From contig NC_082600.1 in the NCBI RefSeq assembly GCF_030936135.1, positions 26,915,943-26,979,942 of the forward strand: a DNA stretch of 64,000 nt, written 5' to 3'. Below are positions 11,451-24,649 of this stretch, in pieces. How positions within the stretch are numbered: the stretch's first letter is position 1; every line of letters begins with the position of its first letter. The position numbers and the translations under genes are program-made. Source of the stretch: Gavia stellata. Lineage: Eukaryota > Chordata > Aves > Gaviiformes > Gaviidae. The notes beneath the pieces are model-generated. The model ran no database searches and was not told the DNA's origin. It saw only the letters and a program-made list of their open reading frames with translations.

Positions 11451-13389
11451 GGAGGGCGGGGGTTTGGTAACTTGAGGAGGGAAACGGGCCCAGGGTTAAA
11501 AATAATCCTGCAGAAAAGAAGCGTTTATTTTTAACCTGGATCAGCTGTGCAGCCCGCTGCACTGGGGAGCGTGACTGGCGGTGGTAACAGCCTGGCTGGC
11601 TGAAGAGCCCGGAACTGGGACAGGCTGGGAGGGACGGATGGACGGATGGCCACAGAAGGCCATGCTGCCGGCAGTGCTCTGAGAGGAGCAGGTATGAGCT
11701 CTTGCCCAGCCGCAGGTGTGGGCTGAGCACGTCTGCTGTGCTTGTCACCTAGGGCGCTGAGTGGGGTGCGTGCGTGAAGGGGATATCCAGGCAAACCTCA
11801 GAAATGTGGCCTCGAAATGAAAGCGAAAAGTGAACCACAAAGGTTGCAGTGCTTTCAGGTCTGTCTCTTGAAGAGCAGCAGGGTCCATCCCCTCCCCTCC
11901 CGGCGGCATTCTCTGCAAAGCCGGCTCTGCCAAAACCGCCCGGCAGACTTTGCCCGGTGCCAGTGCGTGGCATTGCTTCCGTGACCACCGGCGGCAGTGC
12001 CCAGCGGAGGCCAGACAGACCAAACGCTCCTCCCTGCGCCAGGGCGGCATGGTCTGCTCCGGAGAGCCCTGCTCCTGGTGCCCTGTCTCCTCCCCGGGTG
12101 CTGGACTTTGGGTGTGCTTCAGGCATCTTTCCCTCTGACATCAGCTTCCTCCCCTACAACACGCGCGGCAGCCAAAGCCCTCTTAGGTGAAACGCCCGGC
12201 GAGGAGAGCTGGCTGGCTGGTGGGGAGACCCACCCACTGGCATTTCCCCTGCGCCGGGCCAGGTGGGTGTGTCACACCGGCTGGGGGGGCTCCCCTGAAA
12301 CCCCAAACACTGTCTTCGCATCAGGGGTTGCACAAGCGCGGCGAGCAAACGGGAGAGGAGGGAACCTCGGGCCCGCCCCGGCCTTGGCCGCCATGTCGGG
12401 CGCCTGCGGGGTGGGAACTCCCAGCGGCTGTTCCTGCCGCTACCATCTGCTGAGGCCAGCAAACTGGAAACCAGCTGCTTGCCCAACCCTCGCCAGCCGC
12501 CAGGCTGTTGTCATTGCTGTTTGCTTTACATCAGCTCTGTTTGGTTTGGCAGGCTGAGGGCAGCAGGTTCAATCCGGGCGATTTTACGAGGGCTGGTTCC
12601 TGTCCCACACCCCTCATCGGTGAACACCGTGTACATTGAGGATACCCTCGCCCTGGAGCCCCAGGGCAGGAAAGGGTGTGGCTGAAATTAGTGTTTGCTT
12701 CTCAAGGGCAAGCCTGAAGTGCCGGTGTTTGGGTAGGTAACCACCGGGCGTGAGAAAAGGCCTTCTGCATGGTCATGGTGGCTCCCCGCCTGCCGTGGGT
12801 GCCCAGTCACCTGCACCCGGGGACCGCCAGACGTGTGGGAAAGTGTGAGTAGGTGGCCAAAGGCAAGGATCACGCCTGGGCTCTGGCCGTGTGCAACGCA
12901 GAGCATGTCCAAAGTCACCTGCCAGGGCGACTGAGGCCAGTGGGAGGGATGTCCCACTGGGACAGGTACCCTCCTACTGCCCTTGCCTCAGGCAGCACCC
13001 GGGGGTGCTCCGTTTCCATCTGAGATGCATCTTGTCCAGGCAGCTAGTACCCATGGTAAGGGGAGTGGTTTCTCCTCCACATTTCACACTGAAGTGAGAA
13101 AGGAAAAACACCGCTAGTTAATCCTGCTGCTCCCCTTTTCCCAGGACAGGCTGTCTGCCCTCTGGCCCTGTCCCAGCCCAGGGCACAGGCAACAGGGCTG
13201 CTGGCCCGGACACTCACAGCTCCTGGGCTGCAGGGAGCCACAGAGGCTGATTAGCCCAGTGTCCTCCTCCTCATTAGCTCCTGCCTCATCTCTGTCAACC
13301 AGGCAGCCCCAATGCTCCATCCTGCTGGTCAGTGGCCCTGCCAGGGCTGGGGTGCCCACCCCGTTTGCCACAGGACCTCACCCATGGGG

Positions 13390-13441
13390 AAGGAGCAGCG
13401 GGGCAGAGGACAGGGAAGGAGCAGGGGGGCAGAGGACAAAG
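13390..13441. repeat. 26-bp tandem duplication
   Basis: Two adjacent 26-bp units starting at 13390 and 13416. Both read AAGGAGCAG then GGGGCAGAGGACA with few mismatches. A small local duplication. Confidence 0.75.
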
Positions 13442-15713
13442 TTCAACGCACGGCAGCAGTTCAAGTCACCTCCGCCCAGCCCTGCCCTGGCTGCTCCTTC
13501 CCAAACCCACCCTGCCCTGCGGTATGCCAGCCCAGCTGAGCAGTGACGCGGGGCAAGAACAAGCGGATGGAGATTTGGGGGGCAGCGCAGCCACGCAGCC
13601 CTGTGTCGCTCCTGGTCCCCTCCTGCCTGAGCCATGTCTTTCCCTTGTGCTGGCCGTAGGGGCACGCAGCCGTGTGGCAAGCCAGTTCAGCGAGCTGATC
13701 TGGCTGGAAACGGAGCACTTTATTTTGGCAGGTTGGGTGTCAGCTCGGGCGGCTTGCTGCTCAGGCTTGCCACAGGCTGAGCTGCTGCCAGGGTCCCCTT
13801 CCCACGGGGGGACCCCATTCTCGCTCCTTGCCGGGTCCAGCTCTCTGCTGTGGGGTGAGGAGCCACCCTCTTGTGCTACCCCAGCAGAAAACCCTTTGCT
13901 GCCTTTTGTCAATCAGTCCTCCATCGGTTTAGCAAGGTGAAACGGCTGGGAGCAAGTCAGGAGTCAGCAACCAGTGCAGGGAGAAGGCTGAGTCCCATGC
14001 CAGGAGGAGTGGCTTGGGCTGGGGCTGCTGGCGGAGCTGCAACCTGGGCGGCCAGGTACTCGGCTGTGCAGGCATGATGCAGGGGTGCGGTGCTGGCAGC
14101 TTCCCAAGTCCCTCTAAATCAGCTGATCCAAATCTGGGAGTAACAGCCAGCACCTCCCGAGCCAAGCTGGGGTGCACATCGCTACTCTGGAGCCTTGCGG
14201 TGAGCTGCACTGGCAGACAACTAACCCCTGGAAAACAGAAGATGATGGCTTTTCTGCCAGATCAACTCCTGGATTTGGTTTGCCAAGCAGCTGCGTATAG
14301 TGTTGGCGCTGGCACAACAGAGAGGATGTGAGCGAGTGCCCAGAAGTTGGGATTGCTTAGACAGCTTCAAACAGCCCTGGCACCAAAAAAGTGTAACCAC
14401 GGCCACACAGATGACCCTGAACTAATAGGACTCCAGTTATCTGCAGAGCCTTTGTGGGTCCAAGCCTGAGGCAAGTTGTTACTGAATTGCCTCACTAGGA
14501 CAGGCTGCATCTGAGCTCTAGCAGGAGGGCTTGGCGAGGGGGTTCACCTGCCCTTTTGTGTATTAGTTGAATGCATTCACATGTCCCTGCAGAACTCAGG
14601 GGTGGGTGGGTGGCTGTTCTCCCATTTCAGTTTATCCCGAGTCCATAACATTTTCACTCCCTGAAGCATTTTGGTTTCTTTGTGCATTTCTTGGTTGCTC
14701 TGGTGCCAGTTCTGGTGGTTTTAGTGGCCTCTGCCCCTGCCGGGCAGCATTCACAGCAAGGTACATCGGCAGCAGCGTTGCAGGGGGCCGCGTAATAGCA
14801 CCACTCCTCTCCTCTCACTGCATCCCAAGCGTGCACTGCCTGGACAGCACTACAGGGGCTTGCAGAGGAGCTGTGCTCTCCTTGCAAATCCTCTCCCTCC
14901 ACACACACTGAATCCATCCGCGTAATCTTTGGGATGCTCCCCTGTATCCCAGGCTGGGCTGCACTTCTGTCTGTGCTGACTGTCCTCTCCCTCCTCAGCA
15001 AGCGGGATCACTCTGGAGTAAGCTGTGAGCTGCGATCGTGACTGTTGTGAAACAGTTTAACTTCCTACGGGAGCGGCAGCCCTTGCCTGTCAGCCTGTGC
15101 CTGGCGCTGACGACGCCTCCAGCACTCACAGCCCTGCTTCCTTCTCCCTGACGTGTGCACATGCACACTCCTGCATGCACGCCCGTCCCTCCTCCGGCAT
15201 GCCTTCTGCACCCGCCAGTTTCCCAGGGGCCAGGACTTGCCCTGGGGAGCGTGCTGGCAGAGGGGCTGCGGAAGCGTGCCGGGGGGGGCGCGGCTCCCAG
15301 CGCCGATGGGGGATGCATGAGGAAGATGGATATGGGTCCTGCCGGGAGGTCCCTGAGGAGGCAGCTCTACCATCCCAGCCAGCAGCTCCTTGGGTGTGTA
15401 GGTGGTGGTCATGTGGATCACAGCCCCCTTGCACTGTGGGTTATCCTGCACCCAGCAGTGCCTCCTCGGGAGCGGCTGGGTGGCAGGCATGGGCTTTCAG
15501 GCAGGCACACGCCCGGGGCGGGGGACGTTGGATGCCGTGGCCACCGCGGAGGCTCGGCGGTGTTCCCAGGAGGTGACTCTTTAGGAAGTGGGTGCGTCCT
15601 GCCGATGCCGCCGCGGGAGGCCCGGCAGGAACTGCGTGGGAGCAAGGAGAGCCATGGAGCAGGCTGGGCCCTGGCCTGACCCCTCAGTCGTTAGGGAGAA
15701 GGCGGCTTTGACG

Positions 15714-15723
15714 TGAGTCAGCA
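15714..15723. promoter_or_regulatory. AP-1/MARE-like site TGAGTCAGCA
   Basis: An AP-1 core TGAGTCA extended by GCA, giving half of a Maf recognition element. It sits beside TGACGTG (15709-15715). Function is inferred. Confidence 0.3.
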
Positions 15724-16495
15724 GCAGAGCTGGGTGCAGGGGAAGCAGGGCCTAGAGAGCGGAGGAGCAGGGAGGTGTGAAGTGGCCTCGTGACATGTCC
15801 TAATTACTTTAGCTTCCAAATCCATGTTGCGCTATTAAATTTGCTTACTTGCATGAGAAACAAAAGCAAGAGGCATTCCCCAAACCTCCCTCCAGGCAGT
15901 GGGCTCCAGCACCTAACCTAGATGTTGGCAGACCCTGCCTGTGCAAGACAGAGGAGGAAGGAGTCCTGGTCACACCACCTCCTGCAAAAAATTCCCAAAC
16001 CGGAAAGCTCAAGGCTTGCTGCCCTGCCTCACCAGCCTGGGACCAGGCACTGGAGCATTGCTGACGAAGCCACCGCCCAGGACGGCCAGGCATGGAGGAG
16101 CCACAGCCCCCACGGGCGAGGAGCCCTGCATAATGCCTCCGCTCCCCGCAGTTGGGAAATAGCTATTGCGCAGAGGCCAGGCACTGCGGTCAGCTAGCAC
16201 GGCACAGGATCGCCGCTGGCTGCTTACCGCATCATGCCTTACGTGCAGAAGGTCAGCGCAGGGAGCAGCCCCTGGGATCTCACAGGGGCTCAGCCACAGT
16301 GTCAGACCACGGTACCCCAGAGTGTCAGGAAGCGCAGGCAGCGAGGGCAGGAGCCCCCCACATCCCCTCCACCCCATGGGTCCCCCAGCACACTGCCCGG
16401 CTCCCAGCGCTGGGTGCTGGGCTGGCCCTGCCAGGCTCCTCCATGGTCCCACCGGCCTCCCACGCACCCGCGGAAGTCCCATGGGGAGAGCAGCC

Positions 16496-16559
16496 TCCTG
16501 CTGCTCTTCCTGCTGCTGCTGCTCCTGCTTCTGCTCCTGCTGTGGCTGCTGCTGCTGCC
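16496..16559. repeat. CTG-rich imperfect trinucleotide run
   Basis: About 64 bp made mostly of CTG units with CTC and CTT interruptions, so CAG-rich on the other strand. It gives leucine or glutamine runs in overlapping ORFs, which explains those ORFs without invoking a gene. Confidence 0.8.
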
Positions 16560-19500
16560 ACCTAATGGAGCCGCTCCTCCGGCCTGGGTGAGATGAAAGC
16601 AGCAGTGCTCTGCATGGCACGCCAAAGCTTGCACACTCCAGGTAGACTGCTGCCCGGCTGTGCCTGTGCCCACACTAGCAGGGAGCGCGTGTGACATGCA
16701 GATGCTGGAATGGGTGAAGCCCTTGAGCACATGTGACACCACACGGCAAGGAGAAGACCCAGTCTCCCTCTATAGATGGTTGCCCTTGAATCTTGCTGAC
16801 ACGCTCTCTCTCCGCACGCACACATCTGCGGCACACCTGGCTGGCCCATGCGGCTGCCGTGCGCGTGGAGGACTCGGCTTCAGGTTCGTGGTGGCTGAGA
16901 CGGGGAAAGTGAAGCAGCTCCCGAGCAATGCAGGTCATGGCAGGATGCTTTATATAACCCACAGCCACAGAGAAAACCAAAATAGCTGCCTCCCTGCTGC
17001 TTAGTTCGTCTCTTCCATCAAACACGGATAAAATTAGAGCAGGCGGTGACGTGCACATACGTCTGCACAGGGACTCCAGGGAGACGGAGGGAACCGGCTC
17101 AGGGCTCTGCCATTAGCGGCACAGCCTGCCAGAGCTTTCAAGTAAATTCCGTCAGTGAGGCTGGTGTGTGGCCGCAGGGGATAGATGTGTGGAAGAGGAG
17201 GAGGTGCGGGGCGGGGGGGCACAGCTACCGAAGGTCCTTGGGGACCGCTTCACGCCTCATCGCTGCCTTTTGGGAATGCGGGCAGAGTGCTCGCACGCAA
17301 GCTGGGCTTCACCGCCTCGCTGACCCTCGCCTTCCCAGCACAGACACCGCGGGGGTCGGAGCGGGGCTGCTGCGAAGGCTGAGCTCTGGACTGACGCGTC
17401 TCAGAGGGCCAAGCCCCCAAGCAGGGGAGCAGGAATACTTCTGCCAGAGCTTTCGAGTAAACATGCCTCCGTGGGCTGGGACCTAGCGCTGCTGCTGTAC
17501 CCTGGGAGGTCACCCGCAGAGCTGGCCAGCCCTCCTTCATCGCTGCTGACTTTGCAACCTGGTGGAGCCCTAGGCAATGTAGTACTGGAAAAGCTGATTC
17601 AGGAAACACTGCGTGGAGACTCGGACCCCTTTAAGAAAAAAACGAACAGGAAAAAAGAGCCAGGACAAAAGCCTAGGCTAGAAGCTGGAAAACAGTCATC
17701 TGCATCCCTGTATAGACACCCAGATAAGTTCTGCGCCTTTCACTGCTGACATAAGAAACTGCAATTACTCAAAGCCTCTGAATACTAGGTAAAAATAGTA
17801 GTGTCATTGTCCAAAGCACACACAGATGGAGGTGTCTAACTTCAGCTCTCTCTTTTGGACACGTTGGCTTTGATTTTTATCGTCTGGTTTACTGGTCTGT
17901 ACAGAGGAGAGGGAGCCAGGAATGCAGTTGTCCGCTATGGTGCGACATGGCCCTGGTCTGTGACCTTGGGCACATCTTTCCCTGACGTCTGCGTGTCTGC
18001 ATGGGTGCTTTGGTGTCCCATCCTCTTCTCTGGGGCTAATGTTCTCCATTCGCATTCAGCTGACAGGATAAGGATTTGGGAAGGTGAGTGAGTTAATATT
18101 TGTCAAACACCGAAGATGCCAAGAGACCTGGAGAAAATCTCTACGTTAATCTTTATTTATGGAAAAGCAACCAAAAAAAAGAAAAAAAAGGACAAAAGGT
18201 TTAAAATTGCTTTCCTGGTCTGAGAGATGTGTGCCCACTTGTGAAAGTAATTTATGGCCCATCCCCTGGAGGTCTGCCACCTTCCCCCTCCACCTCTGTC
18301 ACACCACAGTGCTGGATATCTCTGCTTTTGGAGAGGTGGCTCAGATCCCAGCCAGCTCCTGGAGGCAGGAATCACAGTTATATATAGTAGCATGGCAAGA
18401 GGCGAGCTAGGCAGCCACTGCAGCAGCTTGAAAAAAACCCCAAAACCCCACAGAGCAAATGAAATGTGTTCATCTCCCCCATGAGTTCCTGGAGTTGAAT
18501 AGCTCAACAGGGGCGAAATGGCCAGATGAGAGGAGGAATACCTGTGTCACACTGTGGGGTCCCTCCTCACTCAGTCCTGCCCTCAGCCTGCCAAGGCCAC
18601 CTGGAAGTTGCTCGCATTTCCTTGGGGACATTGTTTGCTGAGTATCCATCGCTGCCTATTATCTTATCTCACCGATTTCTGAGGAATTGCCCTGCAATCC
18701 AAATGTCAACCACATGGTGCAGAACAACTGGCATGTCCCTGCATCCTCTGTTATCTTCTTCTCCTTTGGCCCATGACAAGGCCGAGGGAGGTGTGCACAG
18801 CACACCAGAGCACTTGAAGTGGCACAGGTTGGTTTTATGTATTCAGTGAGGTAGTTCAGAAAGGGTGCTTGGGAATCAAAGGGCTTCATGTGACTGTATG
18901 GCAAAATCCAGCTTCTCTGGGTTGGTACCAAAGTCCCTGTGACTCCTCCCTGCCACAAACAGCCACATCTGCATCCCCATGATCCAGTGCAGCCTTGTGC
19001 CCCTGCGATGCTGCTCCGAGCAGGCTCCTGCCCAGTGCTGCCCACGCCGCCAACTCCATGTGCAGGCAGAGCTCCCGGTGCTGCCTGCTGGCTGGCCGGG
19101 GGGCATTCATCCTGTGGTTGCCCAGGTTACCAGGTTCCTTCATTTCTCTGAAATTGCTGGTTTATTAGTAGCAGAAAGTCTCTGAGAGAACAGAGAAGAC
19201 AGAGGTGGAAGGGACCCGCAAGGATGGGACAGGCCAGAAGGGCCCGCAAAACATGTCCTTTCCCCACAAGCCACGAATCACCCACCTCAGACCATGCTGG
19301 CTGTTGCTGAGGAGTTACGAGACACCAAAGGCAGGTGAGGCAGCCATGGACCAGCTGCAGGGAAAGTGGAGAGAGGGTCGCGCGGCTCAACAGCGCAGAA
19401 TATGGGAAGCCTTTGGTGCTTCCACTGCACTCACACCTCGCCCGTGCCCTCTCCTGCACGCCAGCTCTTGAGGAATGGAAGAAGTAACACATGAACATTG

Positions 19501-19649
19501 AATATCAGGCGTATTTATTGCAGGCAAGGGCAGGAGAGCACGATGATACAGTCTGGGATTCCCCTGGGGCTGTTGGAGGACTGGTTTTTACTAGTGGGAT
19601 CTCTGCTGGGATGAGATGAATGGGGAGCAGGATTAATTTGCAATCCCTC

Positions 19650-19667
19650 TTACGTCACTTGATGTAA
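19650..19667. promoter_or_regulatory. Inverted pair of CRE-like half sites
   Basis: TTACGTCA, two bases, then TGATGTAA: two CREB/ATF-like octamers in inverted orientation. A further AGACGTCA at 19783-19790 is followed by Ets-like GGAAGGAAAA. The location in the FOS upstream intergenic region suggests a distal enhancer, by inference only. Confidence 0.4.
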
Positions 19668-21525
19668 GATTTAATGACTGGGATTTCCCTCCGGTTATCC
19701 TGGGGGAATTGGAGCTCATTTTACAAGCTCTCGCCCGGCGTCAGGCAAGGAGCCATTCTCAGGCTCTTTGAGTCTCTTTAGAAGACGTCAGGAAGGAAAA
19801 TTGTTTCCCATGAGCAGTAGCAAGGAGCAGTCTGGCACAACTGTGGTCTGAAAAGGATACTTACAATAGGAGCATCTTTTTCCTCAAAGCCTCAGCACAT
19901 TGCTCTTTCATAACTGTTCTGTAGCCCAAAATAACCTGTCCTGGCAGCTGGTATTACTTGCATAAAGAGGAAGCTGAGGCCCTCAATGAGGTCAAAGGGA
20001 AGAGCACCCTGTCTAGACTAACATCCCTGGGGATTTCAGCCCCAGTCTCCTGGAAACCCCCCTGGTCCAGAATTGCCCTGGTGAGTCAGAGCCACTTGCA
20101 CAAAGCCAGTACCGAGACAAACTCCAGAGCTATCCCACCGCTCTGACACCTCTCCTGTGACCTGCTCCTCTTGGGAAGTCTTCTGCAGGCCAAAGGAAAT
20201 TTCCACGTTGCTCTTACCACTTGATCCTTATCAGATCTTCCTAGCCATGCTGCAGGACGGATGTGATTGCATATCCTTTCTATCTTGGTTGCCTGGTTTT
20301 CCCTTTCCTCCAGCTAGAAGGCCTTTTTTGTGCTGCTCACCAAAAGGCCTCTCTATTAACACTCTCCATATCAGACATTGTGTGCAATGGTCATCCATAT
20401 CTTTGGTACTCACTAATACCAGTGCACCGACAGGGCTCACAAGGCCCACCAGTCTTTGGTATGATGAGGCCAGCAGTGAGAGAACTGGTATCCCTGAGGT
20501 ACCTCTTCCCTGGGTTTTGGAGTGCCTCCAGCACCCCTACTCAGCCCAGCAGCTCAGCATGCCCTTGCAGAAGGAACTCTGCAATGCAGAAGTTGCCCAT
20601 CTGCACTGAGTGGCCACGGAGGCTGTGGTTTGGGTGAGCCATCCTGCCCTGCAGAAGTCTTGCCATAGAGGAGTTATTAATATTCCTGTTGCCCATGTGC
20701 CATGATGACTAGCTTCCAGGGATAAATGCTCTCCTCACGTGCCTGTGGAGAGAGGGGACTTCCCAGGCCTAATTCAATGCTTCCCATTCCTGCTTTCTTA
20801 CACACTAGTTTCTGCCGAGGCTATGAATATGTCCTGCTGAATCAGTGTTCATCCAGCCAACTTCCCCTTTTCACAAGGGGAAATATTTATAATCTAGCAC
20901 TCGAGCCACCACACAGTGCAGCTGGTGGAAGGCATCCAATAAACATCCCATCTAACTGCTTCCTTTGCTGCCAAGGCTCCTCCCAAGAGTTGGCAACTTG
21001 AGTAGCATTCAACTGCGCTGTTGTTGATATATACGAGGTAATATTCATTAAACCATTCATTAGATGCTGACCACTGTGATGAGTTGCACGAAGGAATGTT
21101 CTTCATGTAAATCTTCAAATAATCAGCAAGGGTGTTCTGAGCTGAAAAAAATAACGTCAGTCTGGAAGAATTCATTAAGGGTTGTCTTCAGTGGAGAACC
21201 TGGCTTGGTACTCTCCATTGCATCTAGCATGAAGATATCTTCGAAATATATAGTGTCCCTGTGCATAAATGTCCTCTGTTTATTATTACCAGGTGATACG
21301 AGGTAGTATCATTCAGAAATACTGGCTCCATAGCTACAGCTGAGATTAATTTTGTGTTTAAAATAGGGATTTGAGCTCCCTCCTGTCTTGGTGTTCCCTC
21401 CCCCATACTTACTTGCTACGTATAAGAAGGAAAGATCTGAGAACGGACAGATACAAATGTTAAATAGCTATGAAGTTAAAAATAATTAAAATTAGTCCTT
21501 AAAGATATAGAGCTTCTAGTCACAA

Positions 21526-24500
21526 ACAGAATCACAGAATCACAGAATCACTAAGGTTGGAAAAGACCTGTAAGATCAAGACCAACCATCAACCCAACAC
21601 CACCATGCCCACTAAACCATGTCCCACAATGCCATGTCCACATGTTCCTTGAACACCTCCAGTGAGGGTGACTCCACCACCTCCCTGGGCAGCCTGTTCC
21701 AATGCTTCGCCACTCTCTCCATAAAGAAATTTTTCCTAATATCCAGCCTGAACCTCTCCTGGCACAACTTGAGGCTGTTTCTTCTTGGCCTGTCGCTAGT
21801 CACTTGGGAGAAGAGACCGACACCCACCTCTCTGCAACCCCTTTCAGGTAGTTGTAGAGAGCGGTAAGGTCTCCCCTCAGCCTCCTCTTCTCCAGACTGA
21901 ACAACCCCAGTTCCCTCAGCTGCTCCTCGTAAGACTTGTGCCCCAGACCCCTCACCGGCTTCGTCGCCCTTCTCTGGACACGCTCCAGCACCTCAATGTC
22001 CTTCTTGTAGTGAGGGGCCCAAAACTGAACACAGGATTCGAGGTGCAGCCTCACCAGTACTGAGTACAGGGGCACAATCACCTCCCTACTCCTGCTGGCC
22101 ACACCATTTCTGATACAGGCCAGGATGCTGTTGGCCTTCTTGGCCACCTGGGCACACTGCTGGCTCATATTCAGCCGGCTGTCAATCAACACCCCCAGGT
22201 CCTTTTCTGCGGGGCAGCTTTCCAGCCACTCATCCCCAGGCCTATAGCGTTGCACGGGGTTGTTGTGACCACAGTGCAGGACCCGGCACTTGGCCTTGTT
22301 GAACCTCATACAATTGTCTCGGCCCATCGATCCAGCCTGTCCAGATCCCTCTGTAGAGCCTTCCTACCCTCGAGCAGATCAACACTCCTGCTCAATTTGG
22401 TGTTGTCTGCAAACTTACTGAGGGAGCACTTGATCCCCTCATCCAGATCATTGATAAATATATTAAACAAGACCGGCCCCAAAACTGAGCCCTGCGGGAC
22501 TCTGCTTGTGATCAGCTGCCAACTGGATTTGACTCCATTCACCACAACTCTCTGGGCTCGGCCGTCCAGCCAGTTTTTTACTCAGCAAAGAGTGCACCTG
22601 TCTAAGCCACGAGTCGCCAGCTTCTCCAGGAGAATACTGTGAGAGACAGTGTCGAAGGCTTTACTAAAGTCCAGGTAGACAACATCCACAGCCTTTCCCT
22701 CACCCACTGGGCGGGTCACCTGGTCATAGAAGGAGATCAGGTTGGTCAAGCAGGACCTGCCTTTCATGAACCCGTGCTGGCTGGGCCTGATCCCTTGGTT
22801 GTCCTGCACGTGCCCTGTGAGCACCATCAAGATGAACCTCTCCATAATCTTGCCTGGTACCGAGGTCAGGCTGACAGGCCTGTAGTTCCCCAGATCCTCC
22901 TTCCGGCCCTTCTTGTAGATGGGCATCACATTGGCAATCCTCCAGTCGTCTGGGACCTCCCCTGTTAACCAGGACTGTTGATAAATGATGGAGAGTGGCT
23001 TGGCAAGCTCCTCTGCCAGCTCCCTCAGCACCCTTGGGTGGATGCCCTCAGGCCCCATAGACTTGTGAGTGTCCAGGTGGCATAGCAGGTTGTTAACTGC
23101 TTCCTCCTGGATCATGGGGAGTTTATTTTGCTCTCCATCCTTGTCTTCCAGCTCAGGGAGCTGAATACCCTGAGGATACCTGGTCTGGCTGTTAAAGACT
23201 GAGGCAAAGAAGGCATTAAGTACCTCAGCCTTTTCCTCATCCTTGGTAACAATGTGCCCTCCTGCATCCAGTAAAGGATGGAGATTCTCCTTGGCTCTCT
23301 TTTTGTTGTTAATATATTTATAGAAACATTTTTTGTTATCCCTTACGGCCGTGGCCAGATTGAGCTCTAGCTGGGCTTTTGCCTTTCTAATTCCCTCTCT
23401 GCATGACCTAACGAGGTCCTTGTACTCTTCTTCAGTTGCCTGGCCCTTCTTCCAAAGGTGATAAACTCTCCTTTTTTTCCTGAGTCCCAGCAAAAGCTCC
23501 CCATTCAGCCAGGTTGTCTTCCCCACCGGCTCTTCTTATGGCACATGGGGACTGCCTGCTCCTGCGCTTTTGAGATTTCCTTCTTGAAGAGTGTCCAGCC
23601 TTCCTGGACCCCTTTGCCCTTCAGGACCATCTCCCAAGGGACCCTCTCAACCAGTGTCCTCAACAGGCTGAAGTCTGCCCTCTGGAAGTCCATCGTAGTG
23701 GTTTTGCTGACCCCCCTCCTTACTTGGCCAAGAATTGAGAACTCTATCATTTCATGGTCGCGAAGCCCAAGACGGCCTCTGACCTTCACTTCTCCCACCA
23801 GACCCTCTCTGTTTGTAAACAGCAGGTCAAGCAGGGCACCTCCCCTGGTAGGCTCCCTTACCAGCTGCGTCAGGAAGTTATCTTCCACATGCTCCAGGAA
23901 CCTCCAGGACTGTTTCCTCTCGGCTGTGTTATATTTCCAGCAGACGTCCAGTAAGTTGAAGTCCCCCACAAGAAGAAGGGCTTGTGGCTGTGAGACTTCT
24001 GCCAGTCACTTGTAGAACGCTTCGTCCACCTCTTCGTCCTGGTTGGGACACCAGCAGTATATCTGCCGTGTTAGCCTTCCCCCTCATCCTTACCCACAAG
24101 CATTCAACCTTGTCGTGACAACTGTTGAGCTCTATACAATCAAAACTCTCCCTAACATACAGAGCCACCCCACCGCCTCTCCTTCCCTGCCTATCCCTCC
24201 TGAAGAGCTTATAGCCATCCATTGCAGCACTCCAGTCATGCGAGTTGTCCCATCATGTTTCTGTGATGGTGACTACGTCGTAGATATCCTGCTGCACAAT
24301 GGCTTCCAGCTCCTCCTGTTTGCTGCTCGTGCTGCGTGCATTGGAGTAGATGCACTTGAGCTGGGCTATCGATTTCGCCCCCAACATCGGCACACCACCC
24401 CTAGCCTCATCTCTAGGCAGCCTGGTTTCATCACCTTCCCCCTTCAAATCTAGTTGAAAGCCATCTCGATGAGGCTCGCCAACTCACGAGCAAGAATCCT

Positions 24501-24570
24501 TTTCCGCCTTGATGATAGTTGAACTCCATCTGCAGCCAGCAGGCCCAGTGTCGTGTAGACCGCCCCATGT
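21526..24570 (-). mobile_element. CR1 LINE, about 3 kb, 5'-truncated and inactivated
   Basis: Minus-strand chicken-repeat-1 retrotransposon. Its 3' end at about 21526 has the diagnostic tandem octamer (CACAGAAT on the plus strand, ATTCTGTG in sense). Reading in sense, the ORF2 endonuclease starts near 24447 (CIYSNARS, then DVVTITET), continues through 24222-23929 and 23969-23505 (MGDFNLLDVCWKY), and enters the reverse transcriptase at 23526-22582 (NYRPVSLTSVPGKIMER, VYLDFSKAFD). It goes on through 22545-22306 ([18 protein letters not shown]) to the C-terminal part ending near 21612. It is dead: in-frame TGA stops replace expected tryptophans at 24252-24250 and 22584-22582, the catalytic FADD motif reads FADN (codon 22404-22402), and there are at least four frame changes (between 24222 and 23969, near 23520, 22320 and 21820). 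ORF1 and the true 5' end are absent; the left limit in sense could reach about 24650. Confidence 0.95.
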
Positions 24571-24649
24571 TAAAAAAAAACAAAATTCCTTCGACGGCAC
24601 CAGCCTCTGAGCCGCAACATTTATGATGTTTAATCATCACCACAGCAGA

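Larger units (their letters stand above)
11450..21520. other. FOS/TMED10 intergenic region, no gene recognised
   Basis: Ten kilobases without a recognisable exon or RNA gene. Items seen: a 26-bp tandem duplication at 13390-13441, TGAGTCAGCA at 15714-15723, a CTG-rich imperfect run at 16496-16559, paired CRE-like sites at 19650-19667 with another at 19783-19790, and TGAGTCA at 20082-20088. ORFs here are short and lack family features. Confidence 0.55.

Noticed and set aside
16166-16596. Overlapping ORFs with poly-Leu or poly-Cys/Ser tails
   Set aside because: They are explained by the CTG-rich run at 16496-16559.
23458-24015. Plus-strand ORFs of up to 185 codons within the CR1
   Set aside because: Antisense to CR1 ORF2; no independent gene.
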